Shown one piece after another: positions 42,360 to 50,193 of a DNA stretch of 64,000 nt (position 1 is its first letter; the number at the start of each line of letters is the position of its first letter). The translations under genes and the position numbers were made by a program. The DNA lies in the NCBI GenBank assembly GCA_963754125.1, contig CAVWEX010000003.1, forward strand, positions 1 through 64,000. Reading direction: 5' to 3'. This DNA comes from RPQJ01 sp963754125. GTDB taxonomy: Bacteria > Pseudomonadota > Gammaproteobacteria > Steroidobacterales > Steroidobacteraceae. Under the pieces are notes generated by a model, which saw only the letters and a program-made list of their open reading frames with translations, was not told the origin of the DNA and did no database searches.

Positions 42360-44240
42360 ATGGATGCCATGCCCGAAGCCATTCCCGACCTCGAAGCGCG
42401 CGTGCGGCGCGTCGTCTCCCGCTGGGGCCACGATGCCACCAGCCTCGTGCAGGTGCTGCGCGAGGTGCAGGAGGACTGCGGGCAGCTGCCGCCGCAGGCC
42501 TTCGGCCTGATCGCGCGCTACCTGCGCATTCCCTACTCGCGGGTGCGGGGCGTGGCGAGCTTCTATTCCTTCCTCGCCGTCGAGCCGCGGGGCGAGTACC
42601 GCGTGCTCTTCTCCGACAACATCACCGACCGCATGGCCGGCAGCGAGCGCCTGATGGAGGCGATGTGCCACCGGCTGTGGGTCGAGCCCGGCAAGGTCTC
42701 CGAGGACGGCCTCGTGAGCGTCGGGCGGACGTCCTGCACCGGCATGTGCGACCAGGGCCCGGCGCTGCTGGTGAACGGCCGCGCGGTGCCGGCGCTCGAC
42801 GATGCTCGCATCGAGCAACTCTGCGAGCTGATCCTGGCGCGCACGCCGCTCGCGGAGTGGCCGGCCGAGCTCTTCGCCGTGCAGGACAACGTGCGGCGTG
42901 CCGACATCCTGCTCGGCCACGGTCTCGCGCCCGGGGATGCCATCCGGGCGGCGCTGCAGCGCGGCGCGCGCGGCTGGTCGGAGCACGCGGCGAACGAGCG
43001 CTCCTGGCGCGAGGCGTACGTGGGCGCGGCGCAGGGCCCGGTGGCCACGCTCGAGGAGATCAAGCGCTCGAGCCTGCGCGGCCGCGGCGGCGCCGGCTTC
43101 ACCACCGGCATCAAGTGGGAGGCCTGTCGCCACGCCACCGGCCTCGCACGCTACGTGGTCTGCAACGCCGACGAGGGTGAGCCCGGCACCTTCAAGGATC
43201 GCGTGCTGCTCGCGAGCCACGCCGACCTCGTGTTCGACGGCATGACGGTCGCGGCCTACGCCATCGGCGCGAGCCACGGCTTCCTGTACCTGCGCGGCGA
43301 GTATCGCCACCTGCTCGAGCCGCTCGAGGCCACGCTCGAGCGGCGCCGGGCCGCGAACCTGCTCGGCACCGGCATCTGCGGCCAGCCGGGGTTCGACTTC
43401 GACATCCGCATCCACGTCGGCGCGGGCTCCTACGTCTGCGGCGAGGAATCGGCGCTGATCGAGTCGCTCGAGGGCAAGCGCGGCGTGCCGCGCAACCGCC
43501 CGCCGTACCCGGTGACGAACGGCTACCGGCAGCAGCCCACCATCGTCAACAACGTCGAGACGCTGTGCGCCGCGGCGCTGATCGCCGTGCACGGCGGCGA
43601 CTGGTACCGGGCGCTCGGCACGCTGAAGTCCTCTGGCACCAAGATCCTCTCGGTCGCGGGCGACGTCGCGCGGCCGGGCCTGTACGAGTATCCCTTCGGC
43701 GTCACGGTGCGCCAGGTGCTCGAGGACTGCGGCGCCACGGCAACGCAGGCCGTGCAGATCAGCGGTCCCTCCGGCATGTGCATCGATGCCACCGAGTTCG
43801 GCCGGCGCATCGCCTTCGAGGACCTGCCCACGGCCGGCGCCTTCACGGTGTTCGACGCGAGCCGCGACATGTTCGAGGTGGCGCGCAACTACGCGCACTT
43901 CTTCGCGCACGAGAGCTGCGGGTTCTGCACGCCCTGCCGCGTCGGCACCTCGATGCTGGTGGCGGCGATGGACAAGATCCACGCGGGCAACGGCACGCAG
44001 CACGAGCTTCGCGAGATGAACCGCCTGAACAAAGTGCTGTTGATGTCGGCCCACTGCGGGCTCGGCCACACCGCCTGCAACCCGATCCTCGACACGCTGA
44101 AGCGATTCCGCCCGGCCTACGAGCGCAAGCTGCGCTCGCTCGACTTCACGCCCGCGTTCGACCTCGACGGCGCGCTCGACCGCGCCCGCCAGATGACCGG
44201 ACGCGACGACGCGGCGGCGCACCTGGAGTCCCATCCGTGA
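42360..44240 (+). CDS. hoxF: HoxF-type diaphorase subunit, copy 2
   Basis: A 626-residue NuoE/NuoF fusion, paralogous to the copy 2.7 kb upstream. The NuoE-like domain keeps C103, C126 and C130 (TSCTGMCDQGP). The NuoF part has GRGGAGFTTGIKWEAC, NADEGEPGTFKDR, GAGSYVCGEESALIES, and CGFCTPCRVGT with HCGLG. It contains an insertion of about 20 residues (RGWSEHAANERSWREAYVG) before the flavin loop that copy 1 lacks. The ATG at 42360 has a ggag site. The stop overlaps hoxU2 (GTGA). It probably forms the working diaphorase with HoxU2, next to HoxYH. Confidence 0.92.
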   Translation: MDAMPEAIPDLEARVRRVVSRWGHDATSLVQVLREVQEDCGQLPPQAFGLIARYLRIPYSRVRGVASFYSFLAVEPRGEYRVLFSDNITDRMAGSERLMEAMCHRLWVEPGKVSEDGLVSVGRTSCTGMCDQGPALLVNGRAVPALDDARIEQLCELILARTPLAEWPAELFAVQDNVRRADILLGHGLAPGDAIRAALQRGARGWSEHAANERSWREAYVGAAQGPVATLEEIKRSSLRGRGGAGFTTGIKWEACRHATGLARYVVCNADEGEPGTFKDRVLLASHADLVFDGMTVAAYAIGASHGFLYLRGEYRHLLEPLEATLERRRAANLLGTGICGQPGFDFDIRIHVGAGSYVCGEESALIESLEGKRGVPRNRPPYPVTNGYRQQPTIVNNVETLCAAALIAVHGGDWYRALGTLKSSGTKILSVAGDVARPGLYEYPFGVTVRQVLEDCGATATQAVQISGPSGMCIDATEFGRRIAFEDLPTAGAFTVFDASRDMFEVARNYAHFFAHESCGFCTPCRVGTSMLVAAMDKIHAGNGTQHELREMNRLNKVLLMSAHCGLGHTACNPILDTLKRFRPAYERKLRSLDFTPAFDLDGALDRARQMTGRDDAAAHLESHP

Positions 44241-44971
44241 GCGAGCGTCCCACTTTCCTGCTCGACGGCGCCGAGGTTCCGTTCGAGCCCGGCCAGACGG
44301 TGATGCAGGCCGCGCTCGCGGCGGACCACTACATCCCGCACCTGTGCTACCACCCCGAGTTCACGCCGCACGGCAGCTGCAAGGTGTGCACGGCAAAGGT
44401 GAACGGCCGCCTGATGGCCACCTGCACGACGCCGGCGGAGAGCGCGACGGAGGTCGAGAGCAACACCGAGGAGCTGAACGAGCTGCGCCGGACCCTGGTG
44501 CAGATGCTGTTCGCCGAGGGCAATCACTTCTGTCCGTCCTGCGAGAAGAGCGGCAACTGCGGCCTGCAGGCGCTCGGCTACGATCTCGGGGTGATGACCG
44601 CGGGATTCCGGCACCTGTTTCCGGACCGTCCCGTCGACGCCTCCCACCCCGAGATCCTGCTCGATTTCAACCGCTGCATCCTCTGCGAGCTGTGCGTGCG
44701 GGCGGCGCGCGAGGTGGACGGCAAGCACGTCTTCTCGCTGGCCGGGCGCGGGCTTGACAAGCACCTGATCGTGAACGCCGAGTCGGGCCGGCTCGTCGAC
44801 ACCGACGTCGCCGTCACCGACAAGGCCGTCGAGGTCTGCCCGGTGGGCGTGATCATCCGCAAGCGCGTCGGTTTCGCCACGCCGCTCGGCGAGCGCCGCT
44901 ACGACGGCTCGCCCATCAGCGCCCAGGCGCTGGCCGACGCGCCGCGTCCGCTGGAGAGACACCATGACTGA
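44237..44971 (+). CDS. hoxU: HoxU-type iron-sulfur subunit, copy 2
   Basis: A 244-residue paralogue of the first HoxU. Cluster ligands are complete: LCYHPEFTPHGSCKVC with ATCTTP, GNHFCPSCEKSGNC, CILCELCVRAA and CPVGVI. GTG start overlapping the hoxF2 stop; the end overlaps hoxY by 8 nt. Together with HoxF2 it links NAD(H) to the hydrogenase. Confidence 0.92.
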   Translation: MSERPTFLLDGAEVPFEPGQTVMQAALAADHYIPHLCYHPEFTPHGSCKVCTAKVNGRLMATCTTPAESATEVESNTEELNELRRTLVQMLFAEGNHFCPSCEKSGNCGLQALGYDLGVMTAGFRHLFPDRPVDASHPEILLDFNRCILCELCVRAAREVDGKHVFSLAGRGLDKHLIVNAESGRLVDTDVAVTDKAVEVCPVGVIIRKRVGFATPLGERRYDGSPISAQALADAPRPLERHHD

Positions 44972-45515
44972 CGTCACCCGGCGCAAGCTCAAGGTCGCCA
45001 CGACCTCGCTCGCCGGCTGCTTCGGCTGCCACATGTCGTTCCTCGACATCGACGAGCGGCTGTTCCCGCTGCTCGAGCGGATCGAGTTCGACCGCTCGCC
45101 GCTCACCGACATCAAGCACTGCGGGCCCTGCGACATCGGCATCATCGAAGGCGGCATCTGCAACGCCGAGAACGTGCACGTGCTGCGCGAGTTCCGCGCC
45201 AACTGCAAGATCCTGGTGGCCATGGGGGCCTGCGCCGTGACGGGCGGCCTGCCCGCGCAGCGCAACCACCTCGACCTCGGGCAGTGCCTGCAGGAGGTGT
45301 ACCTGACCGACCCGAGCATCGGGCAGGGCCTGATCCCCAACGATCCCGAGCTGCCGCTGCCGCTCGACAAGGTGCATCCGCTGCACGAGGTCGTGAAGGT
45401 GGACTATTTCATCCCCGGATGTCCGCCCTCGGGCGACGCCATCTGGAAGTTCCTCACCGACCTGATCGAGGGCCGCACGCCGAAGCTCGGCCACGGCCTG
45501 ATCAGCTACGACTGA
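44964..45515 (+). CDS. hoxY: NAD-reducing [NiFe] hydrogenase small subunit
   Basis: A 183-residue cytoplasmic small subunit without twin-arginine signal, typical of group 3d. Ligands for the single proximal [4Fe-4S] cluster: GCFGCHMSF (about 18-26), GACAVTGG, and PGCPPSGD. Ribosome site ggagaga. It precedes hoxH by 16 nt and overlaps hoxU2. Confidence 0.93.
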   Translation: MTDVTRRKLKVATTSLAGCFGCHMSFLDIDERLFPLLERIEFDRSPLTDIKHCGPCDIGIIEGGICNAENVHVLREFRANCKILVAMGACAVTGGLPAQRNHLDLGQCLQEVYLTDPSIGQGLIPNDPELPLPLDKVHPLHEVVKVDYFIPGCPPSGDAIWKFLTDLIEGRTPKLGHGLISYD

Positions 45516-45531
45516 ACGGACAAAGCACTCA

Positions 45532-47005
45532 ATGAGCACGCTCCCGCTGGAGACCGCCGCCCACCCCGAGCAGCTGCGCCGCGTCGTGATCGAGCCGCTG
45601 TCGCGCGTCGAGGGGCACGGCAAGGTCACGCTGCTGATGGACGAGGACGACCACGTCCAGCAGGCGCGCCTGCACATCGTCGAGTTCCGCGCCTTCGAGA
45701 AGTTCATCCAGGGCCGGCCGTACTGGGAAGTGCCGGTGATGGTGCAGCGGCTGTGCGGCATCTGCCCGGTGAGCCACCACCTCGCGGCGTGCAAGGCGCT
45801 CGACCAGGTGGTGGGCGCGACGCAGCTCACGCCCACCGCCGAGAAGATCCGCCGCCTGATGCACTACGGGCAGATCCTGCAGTCGCACGCGCTGCACTTC
45901 TTCCACCTTTCCTCGCCGGACCTGCTGTTCGGATTCGACTCGGACGTCGCCCGCCGCAACATCGTGGGCGTGGCAGCCGAGTACCCCGACGTCGCGAAAC
46001 AGGGCGTGCTGCTTCGCAAGTACGGCCAGGAAGTGATCCGCCACACGGCAGGCAAGCGCATCCACGGCACGGGCTCGGTACCCGGCGGCGTGAACAAGAG
46101 CCTGACGGCCGACGAACGCGCGGAGCTGCAGAAGGACATCTACCAGATGATCGCCTGGAGCCGCGACGCGGTGCGGCTCGTCAAGCGGCTGTTCGAGCAG
46201 GACCTCGAGACCTACCGCAGCGTTCGGCACGTTCGAAGCGCGCACGCTGAATCTCGTGCGCGCCGACGGCGCCATGGACCTCTACCACGGCGGCCTGCGC
46301 GCCCGGCAGGCCGACGGCAGCACGATCTTCGACCACGTGGACTACGACCACTACTGGGAGCAGATCTCCGAGGAAGTGAAAGCCTGGTCCTACATGAAGT
46401 TCCCGTACCTGCGCGTGCTCGGTCACGAGGACGGCTGGTATCGCGTGGGTCCCCTGACGCGCGTCACGCGCTGCGACTTCATCCCGACGCCGCTCGCCGA
46501 CCGCGAGCGGCGCGAGTTCCTGGCCTTCGACGAGGGCCGCGCGGCGAAGTCCACGCTCGGCTTCCACTGGGCGCGCATGATCGAGATGCTGCACTCGGCC
46601 GAGGCCATCAAGGACCTGCTGCACGACGACGACCTGCTCGGCACCGACCTCATGGCGAGCGGCCCGCGGCAGGCGCGCGGCGTGGGCGTGATCGAGGCGC
46701 CGCGCGGCACGCTGATCCACCACTACCGTGTGGACGAAAACGACCAGGTGGCACGGGCGAACCTGATCGTCTCGACGACCCACAACAACCACGCCATGAA
46801 CATCGCGATCCGCGAGGTGGCCAAGAAGTACCTCGACGGCCGCAAGATCACCGAGGGGCTGCTGAATCACATCGAGGTCGCGGTGCGGGCGTTCGACCCG
46901 TGCCTCTCGTGCGCCACCCACGCGATGGGCAAGATGCCGCTCGAGGTGCAGCTGGTGGATGCCGAGGGCACCGTGGTCGACACGCTGGTGCGCGACTCGA
47001 AGTGA
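45532..47005 (+). CDS. hoxH: NAD-reducing [NiFe] hydrogenase large subunit, one frame break
   Basis: Repaired length about 490 residues, the normal HoxH size. Active-site ligands are complete: RLCGICPVSH (first CxxC, N-terminal) and DPCLSCATH (second CxxC near the C-terminus), plus SRVEGHGK. About 24 residues follow the final His (AMGKMPLEVQ to VRDSK), the peptide that a maturation protease removes. The frame changes near 46208: ETYRS joins FGTFEARTLNL if one G is removed. The span is one base over a whole number of codons. The complete active site on both sides of the break argues for a sequence error. Confidence 0.92.
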
Positions 47006-47472
47006 GCGATCCCGTCGGCGCGCCAGCGCCCGTGCTCGTGCTCGCCGTCGGCAACCCGAGCCGCGGCGACGATGCGATCGGGCCCGAGCTGGCCGCGCGG
47101 CTCGAGGCGGCGGCACTGCCGGGCGTCGAGGTCATCACCGAGTTCCAGCTGCAGGTCGAGAACGCGCTCGACCTCATCGGGCGCGAGCGGGTGATCTTCG
47201 TGGACGCCGGCACCGGCACGCCTGCGCCGTTCGAGCTGCGCCTGCTCGCGCCGGCGGACGATTTCCTGCACACCTCGCATGCCATTTCGCCCGAGGCCGT
47301 GCTCGCGACGTACCGGCGCGTCACCGGGGAGGCCCCGCCCGAGGCGTGGGTGCTCTGCGTCCGTGGCGAGTCGTTCGAGCTGGGGGGGTCGCTCAGCGCC
47401 CCGGCCGCAGTCCATCTCGAGGCGGCGTGGCGGGAGCTGCGCCGCCGGGTCGACGCAGGATCCGGGTCGTAG
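47002..47472 (+). CDS. hoxW: Hydrogenase maturation endopeptidase
   Basis: A 156-residue HyaD/HoxW-type protease that cleaves the HoxH C-terminal tail after nickel insertion. The N-terminal GNPSRGDDAIGPELA (nickel-sensing Asp/Glu region) and IFVDAGTGT are typical; the third ligand His lies in LHTSHAISPE. GTG start overlapping the hoxH stop. It is the last gene of the operon; its stop abuts the convergent membrane-protein stop. No hypABCDEF genes are in the window. Confidence 0.9.
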   Translation: MSDPVGAPAPVLVLAVGNPSRGDDAIGPELAARLEAAALPGVEVITEFQLQVENALDLIGRERVIFVDAGTGTPAPFELRLLAPADDFLHTSHAISPEAVLATYRRVTGEAPPEAWVLCVRGESFELGGSLSAPAAVHLEAAWRELRRRVDAGSGS

Positions 47473-47946
47473 TCAGAACCTCCCGCCGTGCGCGCCGGCC
47501 ACGGCGCCCGCCACCGTCACGAGGCTGACGGCCAGCAGCAACCAGTGCATGCGCTCGATGCGGCGGAAGGTGCCTTCCGGGTCGCGCCGCGCCCGCTCGA
47601 GGAACCAGCGGTGCAGGAACAGCGGCTCGGCGACGAACAGCATCACCGTGAAGATCGCCCAGAGGACGACCATGGCGTGCATCCACCAGTAGCCCGGACT
47701 CGTGAACCGCTCCCATAGATTCCAGGCGTGGGTCAGGTGAAAGCCGGTCGCGCCGACCAGCAGCGTCGTTCCACGGGCCTGCCACGCGAAGCGGCCCTCG
47801 ATGGCCTCGAAGAAGGCGACGCGCTCCTGCGGTGACTTCAGGCGCCGCACGGACGGCAGCAGGACTGTGGTGACGAACGCCACGCCACCGATCCAGAGCA
47901 CGACGCCCAGGACGTGCAACGCGCGCGTGACAGTCGCTGGATCCAT
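47473..47946 (-). CDS. Small integral membrane protein (CopD/DUF2269-like)
   Basis: A 157-residue protein with four hydrophobic helices: RALHVLGVVLWIGGVAFVTT, TTLLVGATGFHLTHAW, WWMHAMVVLWAIFTVMLFVAE and HWLLLAVSLVTVAGAVAG. Histidines in helices 1, 2 and 3 could bind heme or metal, as in CopD-like proteins. The ATG at 47946 is divergent from the nitroreductase by 89 nt. The precise family is uncertain. Confidence 0.75.
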   Translation of the reverse strand: MDPATVTRALHVLGVVLWIGGVAFVTTVLLPSVRRLKSPQERVAFFEAIEGRFAWQARGTTLLVGATGFHLTHAWNLWERFTSPGYWWMHAMVVLWAIFTVMLFVAEPLFLHRWFLERARRDPEGTFRRIERMHWLLLAVSLVTVAGAVAGAHGGRF

Positions 47947-48035
47947 GGAGGCACCGCGGATGCCTGGAAGGCGGGCCGCGATTGTCGTCCAATGGGACGC
48001 TGACAGGCGAGCGGCAAGTCGCGAGGGAACCGGCC

Positions 48036-48707
48036 ATGAACGATCGACCCACCATCCCGCTGCCGGACGTGCGCCGCCTGCCCGAGCCGGACGGGTTGCG
48101 GCGCGCACAGGAGTTCCGCGACCTGATGCAGTCGCGCCGCACCGTCCGCGACTTCGACGCGCGTCCCGTGCCCCGGGCCGTGATCGAGGCCAGCATCGCC
48201 GCGGCCGGCGCGGCCCCGAGCGGGGCGAACCAGCAGCCGTGGCATTTCGTTGCCGTGTCCGATCCGGACGTGAAGCGCCGCATCCGCGTCGCCGCCGAGG
48301 CCGAGGAACGCGAGTTCTACGAGCGGCGTGCGCCGGAGGAGTGGCTGGACGCACTCAGGCCGATCGGCACGGATTGGCAGAAGCCTTTCCTCGAAACCGC
48401 GCCGTGGCTTATCGGGATCTTCGTGCAGAAGTGGGGTCGGAACGCGGCGGGCGGCAAGGTGAAGCACTACTACCCGGCCGAGTCCGTCGGCATCGCGACG
48501 GGCGTGCTCATCACCGCGCTGCACACGGCCGGGCTCGCGACACTCACCCACACCCCGAGCCCGATGGGGTTCCTGAACGAGATCCTCGGCCGTCCGGCGG
48601 ACGCGGAACGACCGTTCCTGCTGCTGGTGGTCGGGTACCCGGCGGCGGACGCCCGGGTGCCTGCCATCGAGCGCAAGCCGCTCGCGACCATTTCGTCCTG
48701 GGTTTGA
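48036..48707 (+). CDS. Nitroreductase-fold protein, iodotyrosine deiodinase-like
   Basis: A 223-residue FMN-binding protein. RRTVRDFDARPVP and APSGANQQPWHF are the phosphate/FMN motifs. The active-site lid resembles iodotyrosine deiodinase: EREFY (Glu and Tyr four apart) and GTDWQKPFLE (Lys) correspond to the Glu-Tyr-Lys triad that holds the amino acid part of halotyrosines, and HYYPAESVGIATG with GYPAADARVP also match. I infer reductive dehalogenation of a halotyrosine-like compound; an ordinary nitroreductase cannot be excluded. Ribosome site gagg before the ATG. Confidence 0.82.
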   Translation: MNDRPTIPLPDVRRLPEPDGLRRAQEFRDLMQSRRTVRDFDARPVPRAVIEASIAAAGAAPSGANQQPWHFVAVSDPDVKRRIRVAAEAEEREFYERRAPEEWLDALRPIGTDWQKPFLETAPWLIGIFVQKWGRNAAGGKVKHYYPAESVGIATGVLITALHTAGLATLTHTPSPMGFLNEILGRPADAERPFLLLVVGYPAADARVPAIERKPLATISSWV

Positions 48708-48815
48708 GACCTGCTAGGCGTTCCTGATCAATGGCTTACAGGAGTCGAGCGGGCCGGGCAGCGCATCGGTAGAATACACGGGCTTTTGCCTTTGCCTCCT
48801 GATGGTAAGCCTCTG

Positions 48816-49970
48816 ATGCACAACGAAACTCCTGCCGTCGAACACGCCCCGATCAACTGGGTGACGACGATCCTGTTCACGGCGACGCCGCTCGCCGCCC
48901 TGGTGCTGGTGCCCTGGTACGGGCTCGCCCACGGCTTCAGCGCGGCCGCGTGGCTGAGCTTCGTCTTCTTCCTGTGGGCCTGCGGCATCTCGATCACCGC
49001 GGGCTACCACCGCCTCTGGTCGCACCGCACCTACCAGGCGCACTGGTCGGTTCGCCTGTTCTTCATGCTGTTCGGCGCCATGGCACTGCAGAACAGCATT
49101 CTCATCTGGTCCTCGCAGCACCGCACGCACCACCGGTTCGTGGACGACGTGGACAAGGATCCCTACAGCGCGAAGCGGGGCTTCTGGTTCTCGCACATGG
49201 GCTGGATCCTGCGAAACTACAAGAGCGGCGAGAACGACTTCACCAACGCGAAGGACCTCGAGCGCGACCCGATCGTGATGTTCCAGCACCGGTTCTACCT
49301 GCCGCTCACCATCGCGATGAACGTCGTCCTGCCGCTCGCCCTCGGCTGGGCCGTGGGCGACCTGTGGGGCGTGTTCCTGCTGGGCGGCCTGCTGCGACTG
49401 GTGGTGAACCACCACTTCACGTGGTTCATCAATTCGCTGGCGCACATGTGGGGCTCGCAGCCGTACACGGACGAGAACACGGCGCGGGACAACCCGGCGC
49501 TGGCGTTCCTCACGTACGGCGAGGGCTATCACAATTTCCACCACATCTTCCAGAACGACTACCGCAACGGCGTGAAGTGGTGGCACTTCGACCCGACCAA
49601 GTGGCTGATCGCTTTCCTGGCGTGGACGGGTCTCGCCAGTAACCTCAAGCGCGTACCGGACCTCTGGATCCAGCGGGCGCAGATCGCCATGCAGTTCAAG
49701 CGCATGGAGGCCGAGCTCGAGGCTCGCCGCGGGCGCCTCGGCGAGGAGCAGCTCGAGCGTCTCCGGACGCGCGTGACCGAGGAGTACGCGGCCTTCCGCA
49801 AGTCGCTCGAGGAATGGGCGAAGGTGCGCGACCAGTGGGTCGCCGACCGCAAGCAGAACCTGCTGCAGAAGTGGGAGGAGACCAGCTTCCGCCTGCGGCT
49901 CAAGCAGATCGAGCAGGGCCTGCGCATCCAGCGCCGCCGCCTGCGCGTGATGACGCGCGCCTACGCCTGA
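48816..49970 (+). CDS. Acyl-CoA desaturase (membrane di-iron, stearoyl-CoA-like)
   Basis: A 384-residue enzyme with the three His boxes of delta-9 desaturases: HRLWSH, HRTHH and HNFHH, and four membrane helices (AALVLVPWYGLAHGF, SFVFFLWACGISITA, LTIAMNVVLPLALGWAV, GVFLLGGLLRLVV). After about residue 300 there is a long charged coiled-coil tail (FKRMEAELEARRGRLGEEQL onward) not needed for catalysis. Starts at 48786 and 48816 are in frame; the latter (MHNETPA) matches relatives. It adds a cis double bond to fatty acyl chains. Confidence 0.93.
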   Translation: MHNETPAVEHAPINWVTTILFTATPLAALVLVPWYGLAHGFSAAAWLSFVFFLWACGISITAGYHRLWSHRTYQAHWSVRLFFMLFGAMALQNSILIWSSQHRTHHRFVDDVDKDPYSAKRGFWFSHMGWILRNYKSGENDFTNAKDLERDPIVMFQHRFYLPLTIAMNVVLPLALGWAVGDLWGVFLLGGLLRLVVNHHFTWFINSLAHMWGSQPYTDENTARDNPALAFLTYGEGYHNFHHIFQNDYRNGVKWWHFDPTKWLIAFLAWTGLASNLKRVPDLWIQRAQIAMQFKRMEAELEARRGRLGEEQLERLRTRVTEEYAAFRKSLEEWAKVRDQWVADRKQNLLQKWEETSFRLRLKQIEQGLRIQRRRLRVMTRAYA

Positions 49971-50087
49971 TCCACCGGTAGCCGCCTCCGGGCGGCTGAC
50001 CCCCGCGTCCCACCAACGAGCCCCCGCCAGACCCTGCGGGGCCGACGGCCGTTGCACCCCGACCACCGGCCTCATTTCGGCTTGTAC

Positions 50088-50136
50088 CTAAATACGATTG
50101 ATTCCTGTTTACAAATACGAGTGATTCTCATTAGAG
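50088..50136. promoter_or_regulatory. Two tandem Fur-type operator repeats before the TonB receptor
   Basis: aaatacgattgattc (50090-50104) and aaatacgagtgattc (50113-50127) form a direct repeat 23 nt apart. The second continues to tctcattag; its reverse complement aatgagaatca is the core of the Fur box. The region is markedly AT-rich. The first receptor ATG is about 60 nt downstream. Iron repression of the receptor is the likely outcome. Confidence 0.65.
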
Positions 50137-50193
50137 TTCGCGCCACGGGTCGCCTCGGGTGGTGGCCGAAGCGAATAATTGAGGAATCCCTGC

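Noticed and set aside
46190..46230. Programmed frameshift in hoxH
   Set aside because: No slippery sequence or downstream structure stands out, and the same one-base excess occurs in many unrelated genes, so a sequence error is simpler.
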